Source of the DNA: Polynucleobacter sp. AM-26B4 | Lineage (GTDB): Bacteria; Pseudomonadota; Gammaproteobacteria; Burkholderiales; Burkholderiaceae | Assembly: GCF_018882285.1 (NCBI RefSeq) | Contig: NZ_JACVOT010000001.1 | Location: forward strand, 1,433,916-1,497,915 | Length of the DNA stretch: 64,000 nucleotides | Reading direction: 5' to 3' | In this document: piece by piece, positions 44,652 to 53,037 of the stretch | How the letters are laid out: every line of letters begins with the position of its first letter | Position numbering within the stretch: the stretch's first letter is position 1 | Program-made: the position numbers and the translations under genes | The notes under the pieces: generated by a model | The model's input: only the letters and a program-made list of their open reading frames with translations | The model's database searches: none | Told to the model about the DNA's origin: nothing

Positions 44652-45620
44652 ATGAATAAGCTTTTAGCCGGCTTGATGTCGGTTTTATGTATCAGTGGTG
44701 TCGCTCAGGCACAAAGCAATGACTGGCCAACTCAAAAAACAATCAAGATGATTGCAGTTTTCCCACCAGGGGGATCTGTTGACCAGGTTGCCAGAATTTT
44801 GGCCCCAGCATTACAAAATCAAATGAAGCAAAACGTGATTGTTGAAAACATTGGTGGAGCATCAGGCTCTATCGGTGCTGCTGCAGTTGCAAGAGCTCAA
44901 CCAGATGGATACACATTTGGCGTTGTGTTCGACACCCACGGTGTGAACGAGAACATGATTGAAAAGTTACCGTATAAGACCAAAACTGATTTGGCGACTG
45001 TGACCATGATTGGTACAGCGCCGATGGTGTTGACTGCTAGCAAAGCATCAGGCATTACCAGTTTCAAACAATTGCTTGCTGATGCAAAAGCAAAAAAAGC
45101 AAACAACTACGGTTCAATTGGTACAGGTAGCTTGGGTCATTTAGCTTTGGCATCATTGGCTAAAGACGCTAAATTTGATTGGACACACGTGCCGTATCGT
45201 GGCGGTGGTCCTTTGATGCAAGATGCTTTGGCAGGTCACGTACCTTTGGCGATTGGTTCATTGTTCTTGGTCAAACCTCACGTTGATTCAGGTGGTGTGA
45301 TTCCTTTGGCAGTGACAACCAGCAAGCGTTCACCAGAAATGCCAAATGTTCCAACGATCGCTGAAAGTGGTTACCCTAACTTTGAAGCGCCAGCTTGGTG
45401 GGCCATCATTGCTCCAGCAAAAACTCCGGCAGCAATCGTTAACCGCATGCACGAAGAAGTTGCTAAGGCATTGAAGAATCCTGAGATTGCACAACGCTTG
45501 AAATCACAAGGCATTGAAATTGCAGCCTTGGGTCCAAAGCCTGCTCAAGATTTTGTTAATAAGCAGATTGATGTTTGGGGTGCTTTCATCAAGGCTAACA
45601 ACATCAAGGCAGCTGATTAA
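44652..45620 (+). CDS. Bug-family (TTT) solute-binding protein
   Basis: A 322-residue periplasmic binding protein of the Bug/TctC family. A signal peptide ends GVAQAQS; the mature part starts NDWPTQKTIKMIAVFPPGGSVDQVARI, the usual P-x-x-P-G-G-x-x-D loop that binds carboxylates. GSLGHLALASLAKDAKFDWTHVPYRGGGPLMQDALAG is also diagnostic. TctA and TctB membrane partners are not adjacent, as is common for Bug genes. The ligand is probably an organic acid. Confidence 0.9.
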   Translation: MNKLLAGLMSVLCISGVAQAQSNDWPTQKTIKMIAVFPPGGSVDQVARILAPALQNQMKQNVIVENIGGASGSIGAAAVARAQPDGYTFGVVFDTHGVNENMIEKLPYKTKTDLATVTMIGTAPMVLTASKASGITSFKQLLADAKAKKANNYGSIGTGSLGHLALASLAKDAKFDWTHVPYRGGGPLMQDALAGHVPLAIGSLFLVKPHVDSGGVIPLAVTTSKRSPEMPNVPTIAESGYPNFEAPAWWAIIAPAKTPAAIVNRMHEEVAKALKNPEIAQRLKSQGIEIAALGPKPAQDFVNKQIDVWGAFIKANNIKAAD

Positions 45621-45623
45621 TCA

Positions 45624-46163
45624 ATGACTGAACGTCTCGTACCTTATCAACCGCTGGACTTGCAAGAGCCAGCGGATTTGGTGGCCGCTATCCGTCAAAG
45701 GCGAGGCGGCCAATTCATCAATCTTGATCGCATGCTGTTGCACAGCGCTCCGTTTGCAACGGGTTGGAATGCTTTTTTAGGTGAGGTCCGTAACAATATT
45801 GGCCTAGACCCAAAGCTCCGTGAATTGGGTATGTGCGGTGTGGCGATCTTGAACCGTGCTGAATATGAGTTCATTCATCATGCCCCAGTCTTTTTAAGTT
45901 CTGGTGGAACTGAGGAACAAGTCAAAGCCATGCGCCAAATTGGTTCCGGTCCGATGCCAGCAGGCTTGTTCAGTCAGTTGGAAGAGGACGCGATTGAATT
46001 AACCATTCAAATGACAAGATCAATCGAGGTTGATCCGGCTTTGATGAAGCGTTTACAAAGCGCTTTGGGTAATTCACATTTGGTGGAGTTGGTAGGTGTG
46101 ATTGCTACTTACAACATGGTCTCAAGATTTTTGGTTGCTTTGCAGGTCACTCCCGAGCACTGA
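45624..46163 (+). CDS. Carboxymuconolactone decarboxylase (CMD)-family protein
   Basis: A 179-residue AhpD/CMD-like protein. The signature helix is NIGLDPKLRELGMCGVAILNRAEYEFIHHAPVFLSSG; the canonical E-x-x-x-C-x-x-C of AhpD is absent, so peroxidase function is unlikely. It starts 3 bp after the Bug gene and is surely co-transcribed with it. A role in breakdown of the organic acid bound by the Bug protein is a guess. Confidence 0.85.
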   Translation: MTERLVPYQPLDLQEPADLVAAIRQRRGGQFINLDRMLLHSAPFATGWNAFLGEVRNNIGLDPKLRELGMCGVAILNRAEYEFIHHAPVFLSSGGTEEQVKAMRQIGSGPMPAGLFSQLEEDAIELTIQMTRSIEVDPALMKRLQSALGNSHLVELVGVIATYNMVSRFLVALQVTPEH

Positions 46164-46186
46164 TTGAGTACATGAATTAAACCCAT

Positions 46187-46218
46187 AAAGGCTGCACCAC
46201 ATTTGTGCGGCCTTTTTT
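46187..46218 (+). terminator. Terminator after the Bug-CMD pair
   Basis: AAAGGCTGCAC pairs with GTGCGGCCTTT (one G-T wobble), then a run of T. Confidence 0.88.
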
Positions 46219-46297
46219 ATTAGCTTTAAAGCTAATAGCCGAAAATTATTAATATAACTAATATGACCAAAGTTAAATATCTGAAAGATATAGCATT

Positions 46298-46909
46298 TTG
46301 AGTGAATTAGGCCACATATACATCATCGATGACGATGCTTCAATGCGCAGTTCCTTGACTCGCATGTTGAATAGTTGCGGTTACTCCATCGAGTCACATG
46401 AGTCCCCTGAGTCATTTTTAGAAAAATCAATTCCGGTTTCGCCAGCAACTATTCTTTTGGATATGCGCATGCCAAGGATGTCAGGGGTCGAGTTGCAAAA
46501 GAAATTAAAAGAGATGGGCCGAGAGACACCGATCATTTTTATTTCAGGTGAATCGATGCCTCACGAGATCGTGACCAGCATGAAACAAGGAGCCATTGAT
46601 TTCTTGTTCAAGCCATTTAATTTGGATGATCTATTGCGTTGCATCGGTGCCGCGATTCAAAAAGACAAAGAAATTTTCCAATCAATGACTCAGTCATTGA
46701 CCATTAATCAGCGTTACGACTCCCTGACCCCTAGGGAAAAAGAGGTTTGCGCTCTATTGGTCGAGGGTTTGATGAACAAAGACGTGGCTGTGCGCTTAGG
46801 TACCACCGACGCCACCATCAAGGTTCATAAATCAAGGGTGATGGAAAAAATGATGGCGCCTTCTTTGCAAGAGTTGGTCCGTTTATATGATTTGGTGAAG
46901 AATAAATAA
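46298..46909 (+). CDS. FixJ-type response regulator (REC + LuxR HTH)
   Basis: A 203-residue regulator. The receiver domain has acidic DDDAS (about 11-15), the phosphorylated Asp in LLDMRMPRMSG (about 54), a switch residue in FISGES and Lys in FKPFN. The LuxR-type HTH is LTPREKEVCALLVEGLMNKDVAVRLGTTDATIKVHKSRVMEKM. The start is TTG 46298 with a weak ribosome-binding site; no ATG or GTG fits. No histidine kinase is adjacent, so it is an orphan. Confidence 0.88.
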   Translation: MSELGHIYIIDDDASMRSSLTRMLNSCGYSIESHESPESFLEKSIPVSPATILLDMRMPRMSGVELQKKLKEMGRETPIIFISGESMPHEIVTSMKQGAIDFLFKPFNLDDLLRCIGAAIQKDKEIFQSMTQSLTINQRYDSLTPREKEVCALLVEGLMNKDVAVRLGTTDATIKVHKSRVMEKMMAPSLQELVRLYDLVKNK

Positions 46910-46992
46910 CAGGTCTTTGATGAATTTAGAGTTTTTAGTAATTTAACGATGTTAAAGTAGCACGAAGAAGCCAAAGAGCTCATGGAGACAGC

Positions 46993-48051
46993 ATGTCAAT
47001 AGGATCAAAAAATAAAATTGAAATCCTGCCTGAAATTCAGGGAAAGGTGCTTAAAGCCGCCCGTGAAAAACTAAGACTTGATGTTCAAGAACTTGCAGTC
47101 AAAGCATGCCTATCTAAAAAACATATCACAGAGCTTGAGCAGGGTGGCATCACCAGCTTTTACTCTGAATCTCATAAGATCACCGTGGCAAAAAAAGTTG
47201 CCAAAATATTGCAATTGGATGAAGCACTTGTGTTGGTTCATCCAGATGGTGATTTGTCTCAACAAGAATCATTGCCTTTCGATGCAACCGTTGAAGAGAC
47301 TCAGCAGCCAGTAAAAGTTCAAGAAACAAAATCGGCCAAGGAAGAAAAGGTGAGTGCGCCAGCAGCTGAAGAGTCAAATCAACAAACTACTAAGCCTGCA
47401 ACAGCACCAGCAAATAAACCAATCAAAGTCAGCTTGGAAAATATTCAGACTGGTGGTCAGATGGATTCTTCAAGACCAAAGTCAAAACGCTCACGCAGTG
47501 GTTTGATGTCAATCTTGTTGTTGATCTTGGTGGCAGGTGGTTTGTATTCAAGTAAGGATGACATCATTGCTGTGTTTAATCCGCCAGCTGCAGAACCTCA
47601 ACCAGTGGTGGTTGAAGGAGCTGAACCTAAAGAAGACGGCGCTAATCCAGCAACACCAGCCAATCCTGCAAACCCTGCAAACCCATCTGCACCAAGTTCA
47701 GGAGTGCCAGCAGCCAATGTGGCGGTTACATCACCATTGCCATCAGATGTTGGTTGCCCAAAACCTGATGCGAGTGTGTCAGAGCAATCTGTGACTGAGC
47801 CTACCAAGCCAGGTAACTTTGTGCATGTCGTTGTGAAGTCAAGGCAAATTATTTGCGTGGTGGATGCCAGCGGAAAATCAATGATGCAGTCGATTGAGCC
47901 AGGCGCGGGTCATACCTTTGGTGGTAAAGCCCCATTCACCATTTTGACCAATGGTTTATCGCAGACATCTGTCTTTTTCCAAGGCAGACCTGTTCGACCA
48001 ATCAATGAGCAAGCAAGAACGATGCGCGTTAAGGAAGCATCTACCAATTAA
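46993..48051 (+). CDS. RodZ-like HTH-TM-DUF4115 protein
   Basis: A 352-residue protein with an N-terminal RodZ-type helix-turn-helix (GKVLKAAREKLRLDVQELAVKACLSKKHITELEQG), a Glu/Pro/Ala-rich linker, one transmembrane helix (about 173-189) and a periplasmic Pro/Asn/Ala-rich spacer with NPATPANPANPANP. A C-terminal DUF4115 domain follows (VHVVVKSRQIICVVDASGK...GKAPFTILTNG). RodZ links MreB to the cell wall machinery. Typical rodZ sits next to ispG; here it stands alone, so it may be a paralogue. A GGAG site precedes the ATG. Confidence 0.8.
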   Translation: MSIGSKNKIEILPEIQGKVLKAAREKLRLDVQELAVKACLSKKHITELEQGGITSFYSESHKITVAKKVAKILQLDEALVLVHPDGDLSQQESLPFDATVEETQQPVKVQETKSAKEEKVSAPAAEESNQQTTKPATAPANKPIKVSLENIQTGGQMDSSRPKSKRSRSGLMSILLLILVAGGLYSSKDDIIAVFNPPAAEPQPVVVEGAEPKEDGANPATPANPANPANPSAPSSGVPAANVAVTSPLPSDVGCPKPDASVSEQSVTEPTKPGNFVHVVVKSRQIICVVDASGKSMMQSIEPGAGHTFGGKAPFTILTNGLSQTSVFFQGRPVRPINEQARTMRVKEASTN

Positions 48052-48073
48052 GACTGCTGAAGATAAGATCATT

Positions 48074-48097
48074 AAAGGAGCTTCGGCTCCTTTTTTA
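48074..48097 (+). terminator. Terminator after the RodZ-like gene
   Basis: AAAGGAGC-TTCG-GCTCCTTT with a UUCG tetraloop and a T-run. Confidence 0.93.
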
Positions 48098-48136
48098 TTT
48101 ATCTACCAAGACCAAACGCCAAGATAAAATAAACCC

Positions 48137-48691
48137 ATGAGCCAATTACCCCAATCTAAATCTGAAATATTCTGGGCATTTACTTGGCTGGCTCTTCAGG
48201 GATTTGGTGGTGTTTTGCCCGTTGCTGAGCGCGAGTTGGTAGATAAGAAACGTTGGTACACCAGAGAAGAGTTTCTTGAAGAGTGGGCAGTTGCCCAAGT
48301 ATTGCCCGGCCCCAACGTGGTTAACTTGGCCATCATTTTTGGCTCACGCCATTTTGGTTTGCTAGGTGCTTTAGCAGCCATTGCAGGCATGTTGGTATTT
48401 CCGATGTTGGCGCTGATTGTCATAGCGATCACCTATCTTCATTGGGGGGCTAATCCGGTGGTTGCAGGTGCGATCAAAGGGATGGGTGCTGTTGCAGCAG
48501 GCTTGATTGCTGGAACATCTCTTAAATTAGCCAGCGCACTTAAAAAGCATCCATTGGGTTATTTGCCGGCCATTGGTATCGCTTCACTGTGTTTCATTTT
48601 GGTGGCTTTGATCAGAATTCCTTTGGTACATGTGCTCTTAAGCCTTGGCATTTTGTCTATCTATCTTACATATCGTCGGGTCAAACCATGA
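48137..48691 (+). CDS. Chromate transporter, short-chain CHR subunit 1
   Basis: A 184-residue CHR-domain membrane protein, half the size of classic ChrA. Signatures are WLALQGFGGVLPVAERELVDKKRW and QVLPGPNVVNLAIIFGSRHFG. It overlaps the second half-gene by 4 bases (ATGA). Short-chain CHR proteins work as pairs with opposite topology. Chromate efflux is the named function, but many members have not been tested. Confidence 0.88.
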   Translation: MSQLPQSKSEIFWAFTWLALQGFGGVLPVAERELVDKKRWYTREEFLEEWAVAQVLPGPNVVNLAIIFGSRHFGLLGALAAIAGMLVFPMLALIVIAITYLHWGANPVVAGAIKGMGAVAAGLIAGTSLKLASALKKHPLGYLPAIGIASLCFILVALIRIPLVHVLLSLGILSIYLTYRRVKP

Positions 48692-49272
48692 TTCAATTTT
48701 CATTCGCCAACTGGCTGGATGTATTTTTGCATTTCACGGCTGTTTCATTGATGGCAGTGGGCGGAGCAGTGACTGTCATTCCGGAGATGCATCGGCATTT
48801 GGTCTATCAAAATGCCTGGATGTCTGAGGACCAATTCGCGGCATCCATTGCAATCGCTCAATCAGCCCCAGGCCCAAACATCTTGGTGATTGCCATGATG
48901 GGTTGGCACATAGGCATTAACTCTGTCACAACAATTCATGCGCAGTATTTTTGGGGAACCTTTGGCATGGTGTTGGCCATGATTGGTGTGATGCTACCCA
49001 GCTCAGTTCTGACTTACTCAACTGCGAAGTGGGTTCAGGCCAATAAAGACAGTAATTTCGTTATGGCCTTCAAACAAGGGCTGGCCCCTCTGGTGATTGG
49101 TGCCATTTTGGCCACCAGTTGGTTGATCAGTGCTGCTAACACCAGTTTAGAAAATGACTGGCCATTGTGGTTGTGCACCATTGTCACTGTCTTCCTGATT
49201 TGGAAAACAAAGATACATATCTTGTTGTTGTTATTGATTGGGGCAGTGTTGGGTGGGGTGGGGCTGATTTAA
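48688..49272 (+). CDS. Chromate transporter, short-chain CHR subunit 2
   Basis: A 194-residue CHR-domain protein. It carries LMAVGGAVTVIPEMHRHLVYQNAWMSEDQFAASIAIAQSAPGPNILVIAMMGW, the equivalent of the motif in the partner gene. ATG 48688 overlaps the preceding stop; the longer upstream frame lies in the partner gene and is rejected. Ends before a bidirectional terminator shared with cspA. Confidence 0.88.
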   Translation: MIQFSFANWLDVFLHFTAVSLMAVGGAVTVIPEMHRHLVYQNAWMSEDQFAASIAIAQSAPGPNILVIAMMGWHIGINSVTTIHAQYFWGTFGMVLAMIGVMLPSSVLTYSTAKWVQANKDSNFVMAFKQGLAPLVIGAILATSWLISAANTSLENDWPLWLCTIVTVFLIWKTKIHILLLLLIGAVLGGVGLI

Positions 49273-49306
49273 ATCAGCGCATCACAGCCAGCCATAAAAA
49301 ATAGGC

Positions 49307-49336
49307 AATAAAAAACCCGACCGAAGTCGGGTTCTT
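49307..49336. terminator. Bidirectional terminator between chromate transporter and cold-shock gene
   Basis: AACCCGAC-CGAA-GTCGGGTT, with an A-run to the left that gives a strong T-run on the minus strand, so it best serves the cold-shock gene. Confidence 0.9.
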
Positions 49337-49353
49337 ATAAACATAACGCCAAA

Positions 49354-49557
49354 TTACATTGGGTTGATGTTAGAAGCTTGCTTGCCCTTAGGGCCAGTTG
49401 TTACTTCAAAGCTAACCTTTTGGTTTTCTTTCAAGCTTTTGAATCCGTTACCTTGAATCGCTGAGAAGTGAGCGAATAAATCTTCACCACCACCGTCAGG
49501 AGTAATAAAACCAAAACCTTTTGCGTCGTTGAACCACTTAACAATACCTGTTGCCAT
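49354..49557 (-). CDS. Cold-shock protein (CspA family)
   Basis: A 67-residue cold-shock domain protein. RNP-1 is KGFGFITP and RNP-2 is DLFAHFSAI; starts [11 protein letters not shown] and ends [11 protein letters not shown]. It binds single-stranded nucleic acid and acts as an RNA chaperone. The 5' region upstream (49558 to ~49700) is likely a structured leader, as in other csp messages, but I see no known consensus. Confidence 0.95.
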   Translation of the reverse strand: MATGIVKWFNDAKGFGFITPDGGGEDLFAHFSAIQGNGFKSLKENQKVSFEVTTGPKGKQASNINPM

Positions 49558-49932
49558 TACTGAAATTCCTTAAAAAAATTAAACGTGGTGATTTCTCACC
49601 ATTTCTTTGCAGGGCTGGAAGATTCAACTAACCGAATCACCCATTTTGAAAAATGGAAACGACGGAAGCTACTTGAAGACCTACGCGCTAAGTATCGCAC
49701 AATTTGAATAAAGGGATATGATTATTTAATCAGGGCTTTTACTAGGTTTTATGGGGCTAAAACACCCAAAAACAGGCATTTTTGGCAAAAAAAGCATTTA
49801 TTGAGCTTTGGGAGCCGAAAAAGTAAGCTTTTTCGACTTAATTCTCTGAAATATGAGTGCTTGAATCCTCAGCGAAGATTTAAAGTCTGTTTTATCCTCT
49901 AGCCTGCCCAATAAAAAGAAGAGACAAAACAA
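49558..49932. other. Intergenic region between cold-shock gene and nitroreductase
   Basis: 375 bases without a convincing gene. The first part should be the leader and promoter of the minus-strand cold-shock gene. An 8-bp hairpin CGAAAAAG-TAAG-CTTTTTCG lies at 49816-49835 without a following T-run. The nitroreductase promoter must be in the last ~100 bases; its ribosome-binding site is AAGAAGAGA just before the ATG. Confidence 0.6.
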
Positions 49933-50628
49933 ATGAATCACGCAGAAATCACCAAAATCATTGATGACAACATCAAGGCAAGACGCTCTATTCGTGCTTT
50001 TTTACCAACTGAAGTAAAAAAACAAGACATTCTGGACATCATGAATGTCGCTGGTCGCGCTCCATCAGGTACCAACACGCAACCTTGGCAAGTGCACATT
50101 GTTCAAGGTGCTGCCAAGCAAGCGATCACCGATGAAATCATGAGTATTTTTAATGATCCTGAGGCGCTCAAAGAGCACACTGAAGAATATAACTACTACC
50201 CATCAAAGTGGGTTGATCCTTATCTAGCTCGCCGTCGTAAGGTTGGCTTTGACTTATATGGTTTATTGGGGATTGGCAAAGAAGATAAAGATAGGATGAA
50301 GGCTCAGGGTGCCCGCAACTATCAATTCTTCGATGCACCTGTGGGAGTTTTCTTCACAATTGATCGAGTCATGCAGCAAGGTAGCTGGTTTGATTACGGT
50401 ATGTTTGTACAAAACGTGATGTTGGCTGCCAAAGCACGTGGCCTTGATACTTGTCCGCAAGCGGCCTTCACTCAATTTCATCGAGTGATTGCAAAGCATT
50501 TGAACCTCAATGCTGAGCAACAGTTGATTTGTGGCATGTCATTGGGATACGCTGATCAAAGCAAGGTTGAAAATACTTTGATCACCGACCGCGAAAATGC
50601 GGAAAGCTTCACGCATTTTTATAACTAA
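49933..50628 (+). CDS. Nitroreductase-family flavoprotein
   Basis: A 231-residue FMN-dependent reductase. Motifs are ARRSIRAFLPTEVKKQDILDIMNVAGRAPSGTNTQPWQVHIV at the start, VMQQGSWFDYGMFVQNVMLAAKARGLDTCPQAAF in the middle and ICGMSLGYAD near the end. It resembles nitrobenzoate/nitrophenol-type reductases. Substrate is not given by sequence. It lies 31 bp before a glutaryl-CoA dehydrogenase gene. Confidence 0.88.
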   Translation: MNHAEITKIIDDNIKARRSIRAFLPTEVKKQDILDIMNVAGRAPSGTNTQPWQVHIVQGAAKQAITDEIMSIFNDPEALKEHTEEYNYYPSKWVDPYLARRRKVGFDLYGLLGIGKEDKDRMKAQGARNYQFFDAPVGVFFTIDRVMQQGSWFDYGMFVQNVMLAAKARGLDTCPQAAFTQFHRVIAKHLNLNAEQQLICGMSLGYADQSKVENTLITDRENAESFTHFYN

Positions 50629-50659
50629 GTTTATTCAGTATTTTTATAGGTAATTCTTT

Positions 50660-51850
50660 ATGAGTCAGACTTTTCAATGGAATGATCCACTGCGTTTGGA
50701 TGATCAGTTAACTGAAGAGGAGCGCATGATTAAAGATGCTGCTCATGACTACTGTCAGGGTCAGCTACTACCGCGAGTGACTGAAGCATTCCGCCATGAA
50801 AAAACAGACATCGCTATTTTTAAAGAGATGGGCGACTTGGGCTTGTTGGGTGTGACTATTCCTGAACAATACGGCGGTGCTGGTTTGAACTATGTGGCTT
50901 ATGGTCTGGTTGCTCGTGAGGTTGAGCGAGTTGATTCTGGTTACAGATCGATGTTGAGCGTTCAGTCTTCTTTGGTGATGGTGCCTATCAATGAATTCGG
51001 CACAGAAGAACAAAAAAAGAAATACCTGCCAAAACTTGCCACTGGTGAATGGATTGGTTGTTTTGGTTTGACTGAGCCCGACCATGGCTCTGATCCTGCC
51101 AGCATGGTGACTCGTGCAAAACCGGTGGATGGTGGTTACTCATTGTCTGGTTCGAAAATGTGGATCACCAACAGTCCCATCGCTGATGTATTTGTGGTGT
51201 GGGGAAAATTGATTGACGAAGCGACTGGTAAAGATGAGATCCGCGGTTTCATCTTGGAAAAAGGTTGGAAGGGTTTAACAGCTCCTGCGATTCACGGCAA
51301 AGTTGGTTTAAGAACCTCATTGACTGGTGAGATCGTGATGGATGAGGTCTTTGTGCCTAAAGACAACATCTTCCCAAATATCAAAGGTCTTAAAGGGCCT
51401 TTCACATGTTTGAACAGTGCTCGTTATGGCATTGCTTGGGGTGCTTTGGGCGCCGCTGAAGATTGCTGGTTCAGAGCACGTGACTATGTGATGAATCGTC
51501 AACAATTTGGTCGTCCATTGGCTGCCAATCAGTTGATTCAAGTGAAGTTGGCTGATATGCAAACTGAAATCAGTTTAGGTTTGCAGGCCTGCTTGCGTTT
51601 GGGTCGCATGAAAGATGAAGGCACAGATGCTGTTGAAATCACATCAATCTTGAAGCGCAACTCGTGCGGCAAATCATTGGCTGTTGCCAGAATGGCCAGA
51701 GACATGATGGGTGGCAATGGTATTTCTGATGAATATGGTGTGGCAAGACACATGGTGAACTTAGAAGTGGTCAACACTTATGAGGGAACGCACGATATTC
51801 ATGCTTTGATTTTGGGTCGCGCTCAAACCAATATCCAGGCATTCTTTTAA
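50660..51850 (+). CDS. gcdH: Glutaryl-CoA dehydrogenase
   Basis: An FAD acyl-CoA dehydrogenase of 396 residues that turns glutaryl-CoA to crotonyl-CoA in lysine, tryptophan and benzoate breakdown. GcdH-specific features are [17 protein letters not shown], which carries the substrate-binding Arg, and the catalytic Glu in [31 protein letters not shown] and [13 protein letters not shown] are the flavin region. The paired minus-strand 3-hydroxyacyl-CoA dehydrogenase at 56.8 kb could act downstream on crotonyl-CoA products. Confidence 0.94.
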   Translation: MSQTFQWNDPLRLDDQLTEEERMIKDAAHDYCQGQLLPRVTEAFRHEKTDIAIFKEMGDLGLLGVTIPEQYGGAGLNYVAYGLVAREVERVDSGYRSMLSVQSSLVMVPINEFGTEEQKKKYLPKLATGEWIGCFGLTEPDHGSDPASMVTRAKPVDGGYSLSGSKMWITNSPIADVFVVWGKLIDEATGKDEIRGFILEKGWKGLTAPAIHGKVGLRTSLTGEIVMDEVFVPKDNIFPNIKGLKGPFTCLNSARYGIAWGALGAAEDCWFRARDYVMNRQQFGRPLAANQLIQVKLADMQTEISLGLQACLRLGRMKDEGTDAVEITSILKRNSCGKSLAVARMARDMMGGNGISDEYGVARHMVNLEVVNTYEGTHDIHALILGRAQTNIQAFF

Positions 51851-51875
51851 AAACATTAAAAGTAATATGCAACAC

Positions 51876-51902
51876 AGGCCATTCAAGTGAATGGCCTTTT
51901 TC
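51876..51902 (+). terminator. Terminator after gcdH
   Basis: Perfect 10-bp stem AGGCCATTCA/TGAATGGCCT followed by TTTTTC. It also covers the earlier possible start of the next gene, arguing for ATG 51927. Confidence 0.92.
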
Positions 51903-51926
51903 TTTATTTCGTTTATTCTTGATTCT

Positions 51927-52457
51927 ATGCAAGGACTACTTAAATCTTCTTCTAATACGGTGAAGTTAATCATGCTTTTAGGCATGGCCTTTACTTTACT
52001 GTCATCGCAAGCACGTGCGATTGAAGTTGGAGATCGTTTGCCTTTGGGACAGATTCAGTCGATACAAGGTGAAACATTCACACCTGAGAATTGGGCAAAA
52101 AGAAACACCATTGTTCAAGTTTGGGCGACTTGGTGCTCGTATTGCCGAACACAAAATAAATACATGCAACAGCTAAGGCAAAAAGTACCTGCTCAGCAGT
52201 TGAACATTGTCACAATTTCAATTGATCGACGGGCTGAGTCTGTTAAAGACTACATGGAAAAAAATCAATACAGCTTTCCAGTGGTGATGATGACACCAGA
52301 GCTATCAAAGGCCATTGGGAAGAGAAGAGGGGTGCCTGAACTTTATGTGGTTGACCCTCAAGGGCGAGTGATTCAGAAAGACTACGGTTTGATGGTTGAT
52401 CTGGATTTCTTTGACTTGGCAAGACACGCCACAAAAGCAGAAAAGCCTGCTAAGTGA
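51927..52457 (+). CDS. TlpA-like exported thioredoxin-fold protein
   Basis: A 176-residue periplasmic thiol protein. The signal segment (VKLIMLLGMAFTLLSSQARA) precedes a thioredoxin fold with the redox motif WATWCSYCR, then VVTISIDRRAESVKDYMEKN-like strands and a cis-Pro region GVPELYVVDPQGRVI. It may reduce or isomerise disulfides, perhaps for cytochrome c maturation, since a cytochrome gene follows 220 bp later. Start at 51927 was chosen because the earlier frame start lies in the gcdH terminator. Confidence 0.85.
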   Translation: MQGLLKSSSNTVKLIMLLGMAFTLLSSQARAIEVGDRLPLGQIQSIQGETFTPENWAKRNTIVQVWATWCSYCRTQNKYMQQLRQKVPAQQLNIVTISIDRRAESVKDYMEKNQYSFPVVMMTPELSKAIGKRRGVPELYVVDPQGRVIQKDYGLMVDLDFFDLARHATKAEKPAK

Positions 52458-52590
52458 GCAGCAAAGAGTCCTCAAAATAAGAAAGCTCAGGTCAAAAAGT
52501 CATGGCCAGGACTTTCATGCACTTTTGGCATATTCATATAAGAAGAATGAATTTGTATTAAATATCACCTCGTTCAATAATCTTTTAGTT

Positions 52591-52607
52591 AGTTAAATCA
52601 ATTAACT
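52591..52607. promoter_or_regulatory. Inverted repeat before the flavocytochrome c genes
   Basis: AGTTAA and TTAACT with a 5-base spacer, about 70 bp before the cytochrome start, in a 220-bp region otherwise without recognisable signals. A candidate operator only. Confidence 0.35.
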
Positions 52608-52676
52608 GTAAGGTGAAACCCCAAGATATAAAAAGGGTTTATCGAACTAGAATCGAAGGGTTATTAAAGGGGAGAA

Positions 52677-53024
52677 ATGATGCAATCATTCATTCGTAAA
52701 CCATCAGTATTGATGGCAAGCCTATTTGTGGGCTTATTAGGTGCAACTTCTGTGGCCAGTGCCCAAAGTTTGCAAATCAAACAATGGGCTGCTTCATGTT
52801 CAGCCTGTCACGGTACCGATGGTTATTCTGAAGGTGGCATGGCCAGCTTAGCGGGACAAAACAAAGCCGAATTGATCAAGAAGATGAACGAATACAAAAC
52901 TGGTAAGCGCACAGCTTCGATCATGCATCAGTTGAGCAAAGGTTACACGGATGAGCAGATCGAGCAAATCTCTGCTTACTTCGCTTCTTTGCCTGCTGAA
53001 AAACCAGTAGCTAAAACAAAATAA
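52677..53024 (+). CDS. fccA: Flavocytochrome c cytochrome subunit (class I c-type)
   Basis: A 115-residue exported monohaem cytochrome c. The signal peptide (ending SVASAQS) precedes the haem motif CSACH (about 38-42), GGMASLAGQNKAELIKKMNEYKTGKR and the distal Met region in TASIMHQLSKGYTDEQIEQISAYF. A GGGGAG ribosome-binding site lies before ATG 52677. It lies 13 bp before the flavoprotein gene, which defines its role as the electron-accepting subunit of sulfide dehydrogenase. Confidence 0.88.
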   Translation: MMQSFIRKPSVLMASLFVGLLGATSVASAQSLQIKQWAASCSACHGTDGYSEGGMASLAGQNKAELIKKMNEYKTGKRTASIMHQLSKGYTDEQIEQISAYFASLPAEKPVAKTK

Positions 53025-53037
53025 TCGGGAGTTGATC

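Noticed and set aside
49816..49835. 8-bp hairpin before the nitroreductase gene as a terminator
   Set aside because: No T-run follows on either strand, and no gene ends just upstream on the plus strand. Left as an unexplained dyad.
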